Source: Aporhodopirellula rubra (GTDB lineage: Bacteria; Planctomycetota; Planctomycetia; Pirellulales; Pirellulaceae). From it: 64,000 nt of DNA. The position numbers were made by a program, and so were the translations under genes. Positions within the stretch are counted from its first letter, which is position 1, and each line of letters starts with the position of its first letter. This document shows positions 56,205-64,000 of this stretch, piece by piece. The stretch is taken from contig NZ_JACHXU010000024.1 of assembly GCF_014192335.1 (NCBI RefSeq), positions 62,001 to 126,000 on the forward strand. Reading direction: 5' to 3'. Under the pieces are notes generated by a model. The model was not told the origin of the DNA. It searched no databases and saw nothing but the letters and a program-made list of their open reading frames with translations.

Positions 56205-59200
56205 ATGAAGCAAATCTTTCTAGCCGTTGTTTTGTTCAGTTTGTTCGTTACCCCAAGTGTTGCGGACGAGCAACCCGTGGGCGAAAAACGCAATGACATC
56301 GAGATACGCTTCAATCGCGATATCCGCCCGCTTCTCTCTGATAAGTGCTTTGCGTGCCACGGTCCCGATTCTGAAAACGCCGCGGCCGGCTTGCGTTTAG
56401 ATCTCGCGGAGGAAGCCATCGATGCGGGCGCCATCGTGCCAGGCGAGCCGTCCGAGAGTGAACTGGTCGAACGAATTCTTGCCGACGACGAAGACTTGTT
56501 GATGCCGCCCGCGGACTCACATAAAGAACTAACTGCGTCGGAACGAGAGCTCTTGGTTCGCTGGATCGAGCAAGGCGCCAAATACGAAGCACACTGGGCC
56601 TACGCTCCGATGCTGCCTCGACCCGACGGACGCGTTGCCGAGTGGATTGATGAATTCGTCGAGCGACAATGGGCGGCCGCTCGAAAAGGGGAACAGCAAA
56701 CAATTACACCGGCCGCTCCCGCGGATCGCGTCACCTTGATTCGCCGCCTCTCGATGGACCTAACGGGAATTCCGCCGACCGCCGATGAAGTCGATGCGTT
56801 TGTTTGCAGTACCTCGACCAGTGCCTACACCGATCTGATCGATCGTTTGCTCGCGTCGGAACGTTTCGGCGAACGAATGGCGTCGTATTGGTTGGACTTG
56901 GTGCGCTACGCCGATACCGTCGGTTACCACGGCGACCAGAACGTTACCCAGTGGGCCTTCCGTGATTACGTCATCAACGCGTTCAACGAGAACCTCCCCT
57001 ACGATCAGTTCATTCGCGAACAACTCGCAGGCGATCTGTTGCCTTCACCCACAAAACAACAACTCATTGCCTCAGGTTACAACCGACTCAACCAAACCAC
57101 CGAAGAAGGCGGCGCGCAAGCGAAAGAGTATCTCGCGATCTACTTCGCTGATCGAGTTCGCAATTCGTCGCAGGTCTTCATGGGCTCGACGTTGGGATGT
57201 GCCCAGTGCCATGACCACAAATACGATCCGTTCACGGCAAAGGACTTCTACGCGTTCGGTGCGTTCTTTGCCGACCTTGATGAACGCGGCGTTTACACCG
57301 GACGCGGCGCCCGTCCACCAGTAATGCCGTTACCGTCACCAGAACAACAACGCGAGATGGATGAAATCCACTCGGCGATCGAGAAAGCAAAGTCCGACCG
57401 CGAGGGGCTCAAAGCGGATTTGATTGCCAGTATCGACGATTGGGCCCCGGTTATCGATGAAGGTGTCGATCAAATTTGGGTCGATGACACACAACGTCCA
57501 AAGAGACAACACCAGGGCGGATGGAACTACGTCACCGCCGAGGACGGGCACGTTCACGTCGGAGACAAAGCACGTTACCAACACAGCGATGCGTTGGTTC
57601 AGCACTTCGTGCAAAACGCATCGGACTCGATCGAAGTCAACCGAAAGACCAAGTTTTTTGCATGGGTCTATTTGGATCCCAAAAATCCCCCCTCCGCGAT
57701 CATGTTGCAGTACAACGACGGCAACGGTTGGTCGCATCGAGCCGTTTGGGGCAGTGACGACATTGTCTACGGTCACTCGAAAGAAGACTGGGACGGCTAT
57801 CACCGTATGGGGCAGCTACCCGAGACCGGCAAATGGGTTCGGCTCAGTGTCGACGCTATCGACGTCGGGCTGCCCGCCGCCGACAGCAATGGCGTTCGAT
57901 TGAAGTCCTCGAAGGTCAACGGAATGGCGTTCACGCAGTTCGGCGGTTCCGCATGGTGGGACGAATCCGGGTGGCGTGAGGAATTGCCCGACACGATCAT
58001 CGCGGCTTGGCAAACGCCCTCGGCCGAACGTACGCCGGAACAACTCACCAAGCTGCACGACTACTATCTCGCGTCCTCAAAACAACTTCTCGACGCCGAT
58101 GGACGCATCAAGAAACTCGATGGGGAACTCTCTGCGATCGAAAAGGCGATTCCGTCGACCGTAATCAGTCGCTCGGTACAGCCGCGTACGATCCGAATCC
58201 TGCCGCGGGGCAATTGGATGGACGACAGTGGAGAAGTTGTCGAACCCGCAGTGCCGGAGTTCTTGGGTGCACTCGACGTCGACGACCGGCGACCGACGCG
58301 TCTCGATCTTGCCGATTGGCTCTGCCGCGCTGACAACCCGCTGACCGCCCGCACGATGGTTAATCGACTGTGGAGTTTAATGTTCGGGCGCGGTATCTGC
58401 ACCAGCGTCGACGATTTCGGCGGACAGGGAACGTATCCGTCCAACCCAGATCTGCTCGATGCTCTCGCGGTCGAATTCATCGAATCGGGTTGGGACATCA
58501 AACACATCATGCGTTCGATCGCCGAAAGTGATACCTACCAATTGAGTTCGGTGGCCTCGCCCGACTTGCAAGAGCTCGATCCGTACAACGATCTGTTCGC
58601 ACGACAAGGTCGATTCCGTTTCGACGCTGAATTCGTTCGCGATACGGCACTCGCCGTCAGCGGTTTGCTGGTCGAGAGAGCTGGCGGTCCGAGCGTGCGG
58701 CCCTATCAACCTGAAGGCTACTACGCACAGCTTAACTTCCCCAAACGCAAGTATGTCGCCGATACGAACGATGAACAGTATCGCCGCGGTGTTTATACGC
58801 ACTGGCAACGAACGTTCTTGCATCCGATGCTGAAGGCATTCGATGCGCCGAGCCGCGAGGAGTGCACCGCGCAGCGTGCACGCAGCAGCACGCCGCTGCA
58901 GTCACTGACGTTGCTCAATGATCCTTCATTTGTCGAAGCCGCACGAGTGTTTGCCACTCGCGTCATGGACGAGGCTGACGGTGACACTCAATCGCGAATC
59001 CATTGGGCGTATCGAAACGCCATTGCACACGCCCCTGACGATGAGATCGTCTCGCTGTTCGCCGAACTCTACGACCGCCATCTCACGCAATACCGCGATG
59101 ACCCGGCTGCCGCGGAACGACTCCTCGCCATCGGCATGACTCCGGTCGACGAAAGTCTTGATCCCGTTGAGTTGGCGGCCTGGACCAGCGTCACGCGAAC

Positions 59201-59237
59201 GATTTTGAACCTGCATGAAACAATGATGCGGTATTGA
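56205..59237 (+). CDS. PSD1 and planctomycete cytochrome C domain protein (DUF1549/DUF1553)
   Basis: The 1010-residue protein has a signal peptide (FLAVVLFSLFVTPSVA). The planctomycete cytochrome c domain comes first: RDIRPLLSDKCFACHGPDS gives a C-x-x-C-H heme site near residues 50-54. DUF1549/PSCyt2 spans about 150-370 (RLSMDLTGIPPTADEVD, YADTVGYHGDQNVTQWAFRD, GCAQCHDHKYDP). A LamG-like insert lies at about 440-600, and DUF1553/PSD1 at about 700-960 (ARTMVNRLWSLMFGRGI, ESGWDIKHIMRSIAESDTYQ, PRKRKYVAD-type tail). Heme-bearing PSD1 proteins pair with DUF1501 proteins throughout the Planctomycetes and are suspected in polysaccharide oxidation, but no activity is proven. The DUF1501 gene follows at once. 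Confidence 0.93.
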   Translation: MKQIFLAVVLFSLFVTPSVADEQPVGEKRNDIEIRFNRDIRPLLSDKCFACHGPDSENAAAGLRLDLAEEAIDAGAIVPGEPSESELVERILADDEDLLMPPADSHKELTASERELLVRWIEQGAKYEAHWAYAPMLPRPDGRVAEWIDEFVERQWAAARKGEQQTITPAAPADRVTLIRRLSMDLTGIPPTADEVDAFVCSTSTSAYTDLIDRLLASERFGERMASYWLDLVRYADTVGYHGDQNVTQWAFRDYVINAFNENLPYDQFIREQLAGDLLPSPTKQQLIASGYNRLNQTTEEGGAQAKEYLAIYFADRVRNSSQVFMGSTLGCAQCHDHKYDPFTAKDFYAFGAFFADLDERGVYTGRGARPPVMPLPSPEQQREMDEIHSAIEKAKSDREGLKADLIASIDDWAPVIDEGVDQIWVDDTQRPKRQHQGGWNYVTAEDGHVHVGDKARYQHSDALVQHFVQNASDSIEVNRKTKFFAWVYLDPKNPPSAIMLQYNDGNGWSHRAVWGSDDIVYGHSKEDWDGYHRMGQLPETGKWVRLSVDAIDVGLPAADSNGVRLKSSKVNGMAFTQFGGSAWWDESGWREELPDTIIAAWQTPSAERTPEQLTKLHDYYLASSKQLLDADGRIKKLDGELSAIEKAIPSTVISRSVQPRTIRILPRGNWMDDSGEVVEPAVPEFLGALDVDDRRPTRLDLADWLCRADNPLTARTMVNRLWSLMFGRGICTSVDDFGGQGTYPSNPDLLDALAVEFIESGWDIKHIMRSIAESDTYQLSSVASPDLQELDPYNDLFARQGRFRFDAEFVRDTALAVSGLLVERAGGPSVRPYQPEGYYAQLNFPKRKYVADTNDEQYRRGVYTHWQRTFLHPMLKAFDAPSREECTAQRARSSTPLQSLTLLNDPSFVEAARVFATRVMDEADGDTQSRIHWAYRNAIAHAPDDEIVSLFAELYDRHLTQYRDDPAAAERLLAIGMTPVDESLDPVELAAWTSVTRTILNLHETMMRY

Positions 59238-59302
59238 TTCGCACACCCGGACGCCCGATCGATCGCCCTCCCATTCCATCGTCTGCTCTCAGTTCTCTCA
59301 CC

Positions 59303-60751
59303 ATGAACCATCACGAATTACAACGTGCCCGCCTTGAGTTGACCCGCCGTACGTTCCTGCGTCGCACAGGAATCGGATCGCTTGCTCTGGGCAGTCTCCT
59401 TCATCCCGAACTGGCAGGCTCGGCTCTCGCCAGCCAGGAAGCGGAAAGCGACAGTCGTCGCGGTAGTCCAAAAGGATTGCCGCATCACCCGCCTCGCATC
59501 AAACGCGTCATTCATCTTTGCATGGCGGGTGGGCCGAGCCATTTGGAAACGTTCGACTACAAGCCCACGCTTGAAAAGCTCGACGGGCAACCGATGCCCG
59601 CATCGATTACCGCCGGACAACCGATTGCCCAGTTGCAGGGCAAGGCACTCAAAGTGATGGGGCCCCAGCATCCGTTCCAACCTCGCGGGAAAAGCGGATT
59701 GATGATGTCGGATATTTTCGAGCACATGACCGGCGTCGCCGACGAGATGTGCGTGATCCGTTCGATGCACACCGAACAGATTAACCATGACCCCGCCCAC
59801 ACGTTCTTCAACACCGGCACAGTGATCAGCGGTCGCCCCTCGATGGGCGCGTGGGTGCTGTACGGTCTCGGGGCGGAAACCGAGAACCTCCCGGGCTACA
59901 TCGTCCTGACGAGCGAAGGTGGCGGACAGAGCCAGCCGATCAGTTCACGCCAGTGGCACTCGGGTTTTCTGCCCAGCCAATATCAAGGCGTCCAGCTTCA
60001 CTCGACCGGCAACCCCGTTCACTATGTCCGCAACCCCGACGGAGTCACGCGTCAACAACAGCGAGACATTATCGACACGGTTGCCAAAATCAACCAAGTT
60101 CGTCAAAGAGAACTTCACGATCGAGAAATCGCGTCGAAGCTTTCGTCGTACGAACTCGCGTTCCGCATGCAGGCATCGGTGCCTGAGCTAACAGACATGT
60201 CTGACGAAACCGCGAGCATCATTGACATGTATGGCTGCACGCCCGGTGACGGATCGTTCGGCAGCAACTGTTTGCTCGCACGCCGGCTCGCTGAACGTGG
60301 TGTCCGGTTCATCCAGTTGTATCACCGCGGGTGGGACCATCATGGCGGCGTCAAAAAGGGCGTCGCGCGAACCGCAAAACTAGTCGATCAAGGTACCGCT
60401 GCGTTGATCAAAGATCTCAAACAGCGCGACATGCTCAAAGACACGTTAATTATCTGGGGCGGTGAGTTCGGCCGGACGCCGATGGCACAGGGCGATGGAC
60501 GCGACCATCATATCAAGGGCTTCACCACGGTCATGATGGGTGGGGGCGTCAAAGCCGGAACCACATACGGTGCGACGGACGAGTTCGGCTACAACGCGGT
60601 CGAAAACAAAGTCCATGTTCGCGACTTCCACGCTACCATGCTTCACATGCTGGGCATCGACCACAACCGATTCACATACAAATTCCAAGGCCTCGACTTC
60701 CGACTCACCGGCGTCGAAGAGGCACACGTGGTGAAGGATATTCTCGCCTAA
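59303..60751 (+). CDS. Tat-exported DUF1501 protein (alkaline-phosphatase-like fold)
   Basis: The protein has 482 residues from the ATG at 59303. That start is preferred over a TTG at 59234 because a twin-arginine leader follows (LTRRTFLRRTGIGSLALGSLL). DUF1501 marks are MAGGPSHLETFDYKP, PIAQLQGKALKVMGP, NCLLARRLAERGVRFIQLYHRGWDHHGG and LIIWGGEFGRTPMAQGDGRDHH. The last carries the metal-binding His/Asp cluster of the sulfatase/phosphatase superfamily. DUF1501 always accompanies PSD1 cytochrome proteins, and the gap here is 65 bases. The pair probably works in the periplasm; the reaction is unknown. Confidence 0.93.
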   Translation: MNHHELQRARLELTRRTFLRRTGIGSLALGSLLHPELAGSALASQEAESDSRRGSPKGLPHHPPRIKRVIHLCMAGGPSHLETFDYKPTLEKLDGQPMPASITAGQPIAQLQGKALKVMGPQHPFQPRGKSGLMMSDIFEHMTGVADEMCVIRSMHTEQINHDPAHTFFNTGTVISGRPSMGAWVLYGLGAETENLPGYIVLTSEGGGQSQPISSRQWHSGFLPSQYQGVQLHSTGNPVHYVRNPDGVTRQQQRDIIDTVAKINQVRQRELHDREIASKLSSYELAFRMQASVPELTDMSDETASIIDMYGCTPGDGSFGSNCLLARRLAERGVRFIQLYHRGWDHHGGVKKGVARTAKLVDQGTAALIKDLKQRDMLKDTLIIWGGEFGRTPMAQGDGRDHHIKGFTTVMMGGGVKAGTTYGATDEFGYNAVENKVHVRDFHATMLHMLGIDHNRFTYKFQGLDFRLTGVEEAHVVKDILA

Positions 60752-60992
60752 ACGGCCCCCCCCCAGCCTCCCGCCACCAAACGCGATTGGTTGGCAACGC
60801 GGGAATTCTGAGCCGGCGACAGAGCGATTCGGTGCGCCATGGCGAACTAATCGTTCTTAGTACTTTCTGCGTAACCCATTTCGGGTAGTCGCTATCTGCA
60901 CACCGGCCACTCTATTGGCAGTCGAATTTCGCTGACGTTGGCGCGCTCAAAGGTTCCAATCGTTCGCAACCAAATGCAAAGAAGGTACATCG

Positions 60993-63347
60993 ATGGGAAT
61001 CTGCTCGCACTCGCGGCCGCCGTCAAAGCACTCTATCGTCATATTGCTGTTGCTCATCCTTCCCGCGAAGGCGATTAATGCGGTTGAGCCGGGGGTGGTG
61101 AGATCGTCTGAATCTACCGCGACCTCTGATGCGTTCGCAGACGTCAACGTCTTCATCGGTACCGGCGGGCACGGGCATACGTTTCCAGGCGCGACGACGC
61201 CATACGGAATGGTGCAACTCAGTCCCGACACACGTACGTTGGAATGGGATGCGTGCGGCGGATACCACTACAGCGATAAGTCCATTCTCGGATTCACACA
61301 CACGCACTTGAGCGGAACCGGGATCGGCGATCTCGGTGACGTCCTCTTCATGCCGTTCACCGGTGACGCACACCTAACACCAGGCACAGTCGATAATCCT
61401 GACGCTGGATATCGAAGCCGATTCAGCCATGAACGCGAATTCGCCGAACCCGGGTACTACCGTGTCGCACTGGACGACGACGAGATCACCGCTGAATTAA
61501 CCGCCTCTCCACGCAGCGGTTTTCATCGCTACACGTTTGCGTCGGATCAACAAGCAAAGTTGATCATCGATTTGGCGCACACAATCCACGGTCACCAGAA
61601 CCCCGTTACTGAATTTCGCGTGATTAACGATCGTGAAATCGAAGGATACAAACGCACGCGAGGTTGGGCGCAGAATCATCATGTCTATTTTCATGCAGAG
61701 TTCAATCGACCGTTCACCTGTTCGCTCTACAAAGATGGCAAACGACAGATCGGCAATTGGGCGGTTGCGTCGGGGAACACACAGGCGATTTTGGAGTTCG
61801 ACGACGACAGCGGTGATGTGCTAATGGCGAAAGTCGGCATCTCGGCGGTTGACTATGAAGGTGCCGCCAACAATGTCCAAACGGAAGTTCCGGACTGGGA
61901 TTTCGATCGAGTTCGCGGCGAAGCGAAAACGCGTTGGCAACAGCAACTCAGCAAGATCACGGTCAACGGCGGCTCGCAAGACGACCGTACCATCTTCTAT
62001 ACCGCGCTGTACCACACCTCCATTAGTCCCGTGCTGTTCACCGATTGTGACAACCGGTACCGCGGGATTGACCAACGAATTCATGTCGCCACTGACGGTC
62101 CGATTTACAGCATTTTCTCGCTATGGGATACCTTTCGAGCGTTTCATCCGTTGATGACAATCGTCGATCCGGATCGTGATTGTGATTTCATCCGTACGTT
62201 GTTAACGCACTACGATCAAGGCGGTTTGCTGCCGAAATGGGAATTAGCGGGCAACTACACCGGCACAATGATTGGTTACCACGCCGTCCCTGTAATTGTT
62301 GACGCGTATCAGAAGGGAATCTGCGATTTTGACGCTACAAAGGCTCTGCAAGCTGCTGTCAAGTCTGCCCGTGACAATGATGACGAGTTCTTGTTCCCTT
62401 CGGAGCATGTGCGTGAAAAACTCAATCCCCTTGCCAAGCGATTTAACGACCTGCTCGGTTTTATTCCCTGTGACCTAGAAAACGAATCGGTTTCGAAAGC
62501 GCTCGAGTACGCGTACAACGATTGGTGTATCGCTGAACTTGCAGGCGAACTCGGGAAGAATGAGATCGCCAACGAGTTCCGCGGCCGATCCAGGCGATAT
62601 GCGACCTACTACGATGCTGAATCCGGGTTCATGCGTGGTCGGAATCAAGACATGACATGGAAAACGCCCTTTGATCCAAAGTTTTCAAAGCACCGCAAAG
62701 ACGAATACACCGAAGGCAACGCGTGGCAATGGACTTGGTTTGTACCGCATGATGTTACGGGATTGGTCGAAGTGATGGGGGGCACGAGCGTTTTTCAGAA
62801 CAAACTCGATCGTCTCTTTAGCGAAGACTCGGCGCTCACAGGCGACGAAGTTTCCGCGGATATCTCTGGTTTGATCGGCCAATACGCTCACGGCAACGAG
62901 CCGAGCCACCACATCTCGCACATGTACAACTACGTGGGCCAGCCTTGGAAGACGCAAAGGTTGGTCGATCAGATTTTGAAGACACTCTACTTCAACGATC
63001 CCAATGGATTGTCCGGCAACGAAGACTGCGGGCAAATGTCAGCGTGGTACATACTCAATGCCATGGGTTTCTACTCATTCTGCCCCGGCGATCCAACCTA
63101 TTCGATTGGGCGCCCGCTGTTTGACGAAGTGAAAATTGACGTGGGCGACTCGAAAACGTTCACAATACACGCGATCAACAACTCTCAAGATAACCTCTAT
63201 ATCCAGTCCGCAACGTTAAACGGTGAGCCGCTCATACGCCCATTTTTCACGCACGAAGACGTCGTCGAGGGCGGCAGACTGGAAATCGTCATGGGGGATC
63301 AGCCAGATGAACATGCGTTTGTTGATGCACAGCCTTCCGCTCAGTAA
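60993..63347 (+). CDS. GH92 family glycoside hydrolase (alpha-mannosidase type)
   Basis: The 784-residue protein has a short export segment (IVILLLLILPAKAINA). GH92 marks are VFIGTGGHGHTFPGATTPYG near the start, FTHTHLSGTG, TIFYTALYHTS, FSLWDTFRAFHPLMTIVDP, and the catalytic C-terminal block with EGNAWQWTWFVPHDV, GNEPSHHISHMYNYVGQPWKT and GNEDCGQMSAWYI. GH92 enzymes are Ca2+-dependent exo-alpha-mannosidases on N-glycans and mannans. The linkage cannot be called by eye. It is followed by a convergent sialidase gene and preceded by the DUF1501 gene with a 241-base gap, which hints at glycoprotein or mucin-type glycan use. Confidence 0.93.
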   Translation: MGICSHSRPPSKHSIVILLLLILPAKAINAVEPGVVRSSESTATSDAFADVNVFIGTGGHGHTFPGATTPYGMVQLSPDTRTLEWDACGGYHYSDKSILGFTHTHLSGTGIGDLGDVLFMPFTGDAHLTPGTVDNPDAGYRSRFSHEREFAEPGYYRVALDDDEITAELTASPRSGFHRYTFASDQQAKLIIDLAHTIHGHQNPVTEFRVINDREIEGYKRTRGWAQNHHVYFHAEFNRPFTCSLYKDGKRQIGNWAVASGNTQAILEFDDDSGDVLMAKVGISAVDYEGAANNVQTEVPDWDFDRVRGEAKTRWQQQLSKITVNGGSQDDRTIFYTALYHTSISPVLFTDCDNRYRGIDQRIHVATDGPIYSIFSLWDTFRAFHPLMTIVDPDRDCDFIRTLLTHYDQGGLLPKWELAGNYTGTMIGYHAVPVIVDAYQKGICDFDATKALQAAVKSARDNDDEFLFPSEHVREKLNPLAKRFNDLLGFIPCDLENESVSKALEYAYNDWCIAELAGELGKNEIANEFRGRSRRYATYYDAESGFMRGRNQDMTWKTPFDPKFSKHRKDEYTEGNAWQWTWFVPHDVTGLVEVMGGTSVFQNKLDRLFSEDSALTGDEVSADISGLIGQYAHGNEPSHHISHMYNYVGQPWKTQRLVDQILKTLYFNDPNGLSGNEDCGQMSAWYILNAMGFYSFCPGDPTYSIGRPLFDEVKIDVGDSKTFTIHAINNSQDNLYIQSATLNGEPLIRPFFTHEDVVEGGRLEIVMGDQPDEHAFVDAQPSAQ

Positions 63348-63396
63348 ATCAAACCCGTGTTCTCACGATGCGAACTTTTCAAAAACGAGCGAGGCA

Positions 63397-64000
63397 TTAC
63401 TCAGTGTCAACTGCGATATCGAATCGCTGAAAGTCAATTCGCTCGTAAGGTGACTTGTGCCCGGTTTCATAGAGACATCCGATTTCGTTCTTGGCGATGC
63501 CTACCAAGTCCGAATACGCAGCGGGGGCTTCGGTAATCAACGTCATTGCTTCCCACCGCTCGCCACCATCGCGTGATTCGTAAACTGTTAGATGAGACCT
63601 TCCCGGTCCTTTCGGATTGGCGCTAACGAGTCGGTTCAACTGGGGACTTTCGCCGGGGATTGCGATGATCGTTCCCTGGCACTTCGGGCACGGTCTCAAT
63701 CGATCATGCGTGAGGTCGCTCCAGTGGAGCCCTCCGTCGTTGCTGAATCGTACCGCACGGTACCCTTTCCGGTGCGTTTGCATGCGAATGTCTTGGATCA
63801 AACGATCAGGACCGACCTCCGCAATTTGTGTTTCGCTACCTCCGGGGTCAGAGGACTCTCCGATCTGCCACGTTTCTCCTTGATCGTCCGAAACGATTGA
63901 GTGACAACGATATTCCCACCTGCGTCCGTCGCTGTAATGGACACTGTGATTGACGGGCAAAACCAAACGCCCCGCGTACTTGCCCGTTTGAATTTGGATT
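63397..64000 (-). CDS. Sialidase/BNR-repeat neuraminidase-like protein (partial)
   Basis: The gene enters from beyond the window end and stops at 63397, giving about 200 C-terminal residues. BNR-type Asp-box patterns are visible: SDDQGETW, SNDGGLHW and SRDGGERW, with GRLVLPV just before. YSDLVGIAKNEIGCLYE carries the conserved sialidase Tyr-Glu region near the end. GH33 exo-alpha-sialidase is the likeliest family, though planctomycete proteins of this type can act on other acidic sugars. It converges with the GH92 gene, 49 bases apart. Confidence 0.85.
   Translation of the reverse strand, partial: IQIQTGKYAGRLVLPVNHSVHYSDGRRWEYRCHSIVSDDQGETWQIGESSDPGGSETQIAEVGPDRLIQDIRMQTHRKGYRAVRFSNDGGLHWSDLTHDRLRPCPKCQGTIIAIPGESPQLNRLVSANPKGPGRSHLTVYESRDGGERWEAMTLITEAPAAYSDLVGIAKNEIGCLYETGHKSPYERIDFQRFDIAVDTE

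Overview
The window comes from a marine planctomycete of the Pirellulaceae (Rhodopirellula-like) type. Signs of this are seven sulfatase genes, a paired PSD1/DUF1549-DUF1553 cytochrome and DUF1501 gene set, a DUF1559 prepilin-like protein with a small lipoprotein, an ECF sigma factor followed by a FecR-LamG protein, DUF1080 and DUF1844 proteins, frequent GTG starts and weak or absent Shine-Dalgarno sequences. No rRNA, tRNA, CRISPR array or intact mobile element was seen.

Bases 1-2136: the C-terminal end of a sulfatase (+), an MgtC/SapB-DUF4010 membrane protein (+) and a short unexplained gene remnant.

Bases 2137-31694: about 30 kb of minus-strand polysaccharide-degradation genes, read from high to low coordinates. 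They are a GH2 enzyme, two sulfatases, a Tat-exported barrel protein of unknown family, a 1462-residue GH106 rhamnosidase fused to a nucleoside-hydrolase-like domain, a BNR_4 propeller protein (the fold of PL24/PL25 ulvan lyases), a sulfatase, a clan GH-A hydrolase, a GH78 rhamnosidase, a sulfatase, a second GH78, a GH10-like protein, a DUF1080 protein and a sulfatase. Three GTGA/ATGA overlaps and very short gaps point to one or a few polycistronic units. Three rhamnosidase-family enzymes, sulfatases of five different active-site types, a candidate uronate lyase and xylan/galactoside-type hydrolases together suggest degradation of a sulfated, rhamnose-rich algal polysaccharide, ulvan being the best fit. 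The substrate is inferred.

Bases 32260-36374: a small lipoprotein and a DUF1559 protein (-), divergent from an ECF sigma factor and a FecR/LamG protein (+). Bases 36712-40323: a tightly coupled cassette of SGNH hydrolase, NodU-type carbamoyltransferase, SxtJ-like membrane protein and DUF5989 peptide, which looks like a cell-surface or exopolysaccharide modification system. Bases 40638-42511: another sulfatase with a strong terminator.

Bases 42844-50847: a minus-strand set of TPR protein, ExbB, ExbD and a large TonB-shaped protein ending in a squalene-cyclase-like barrel, probably an energised envelope machine. Bases 51197-54428: a DUF1844 protein, CTP synthase (pyrG) and an aldo/keto reductase. 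Bases 54739-55689: a frameshifted TIGR03067-like gene and a Gdx/SugE guanidinium exporter preceded by a guanidine-II (mini-ykkC) riboswitch. Bases 56205-64000: a PSD1 cytochrome protein, a DUF1501 protein, a GH92 mannosidase-family enzyme (+) and a partial sialidase (-).
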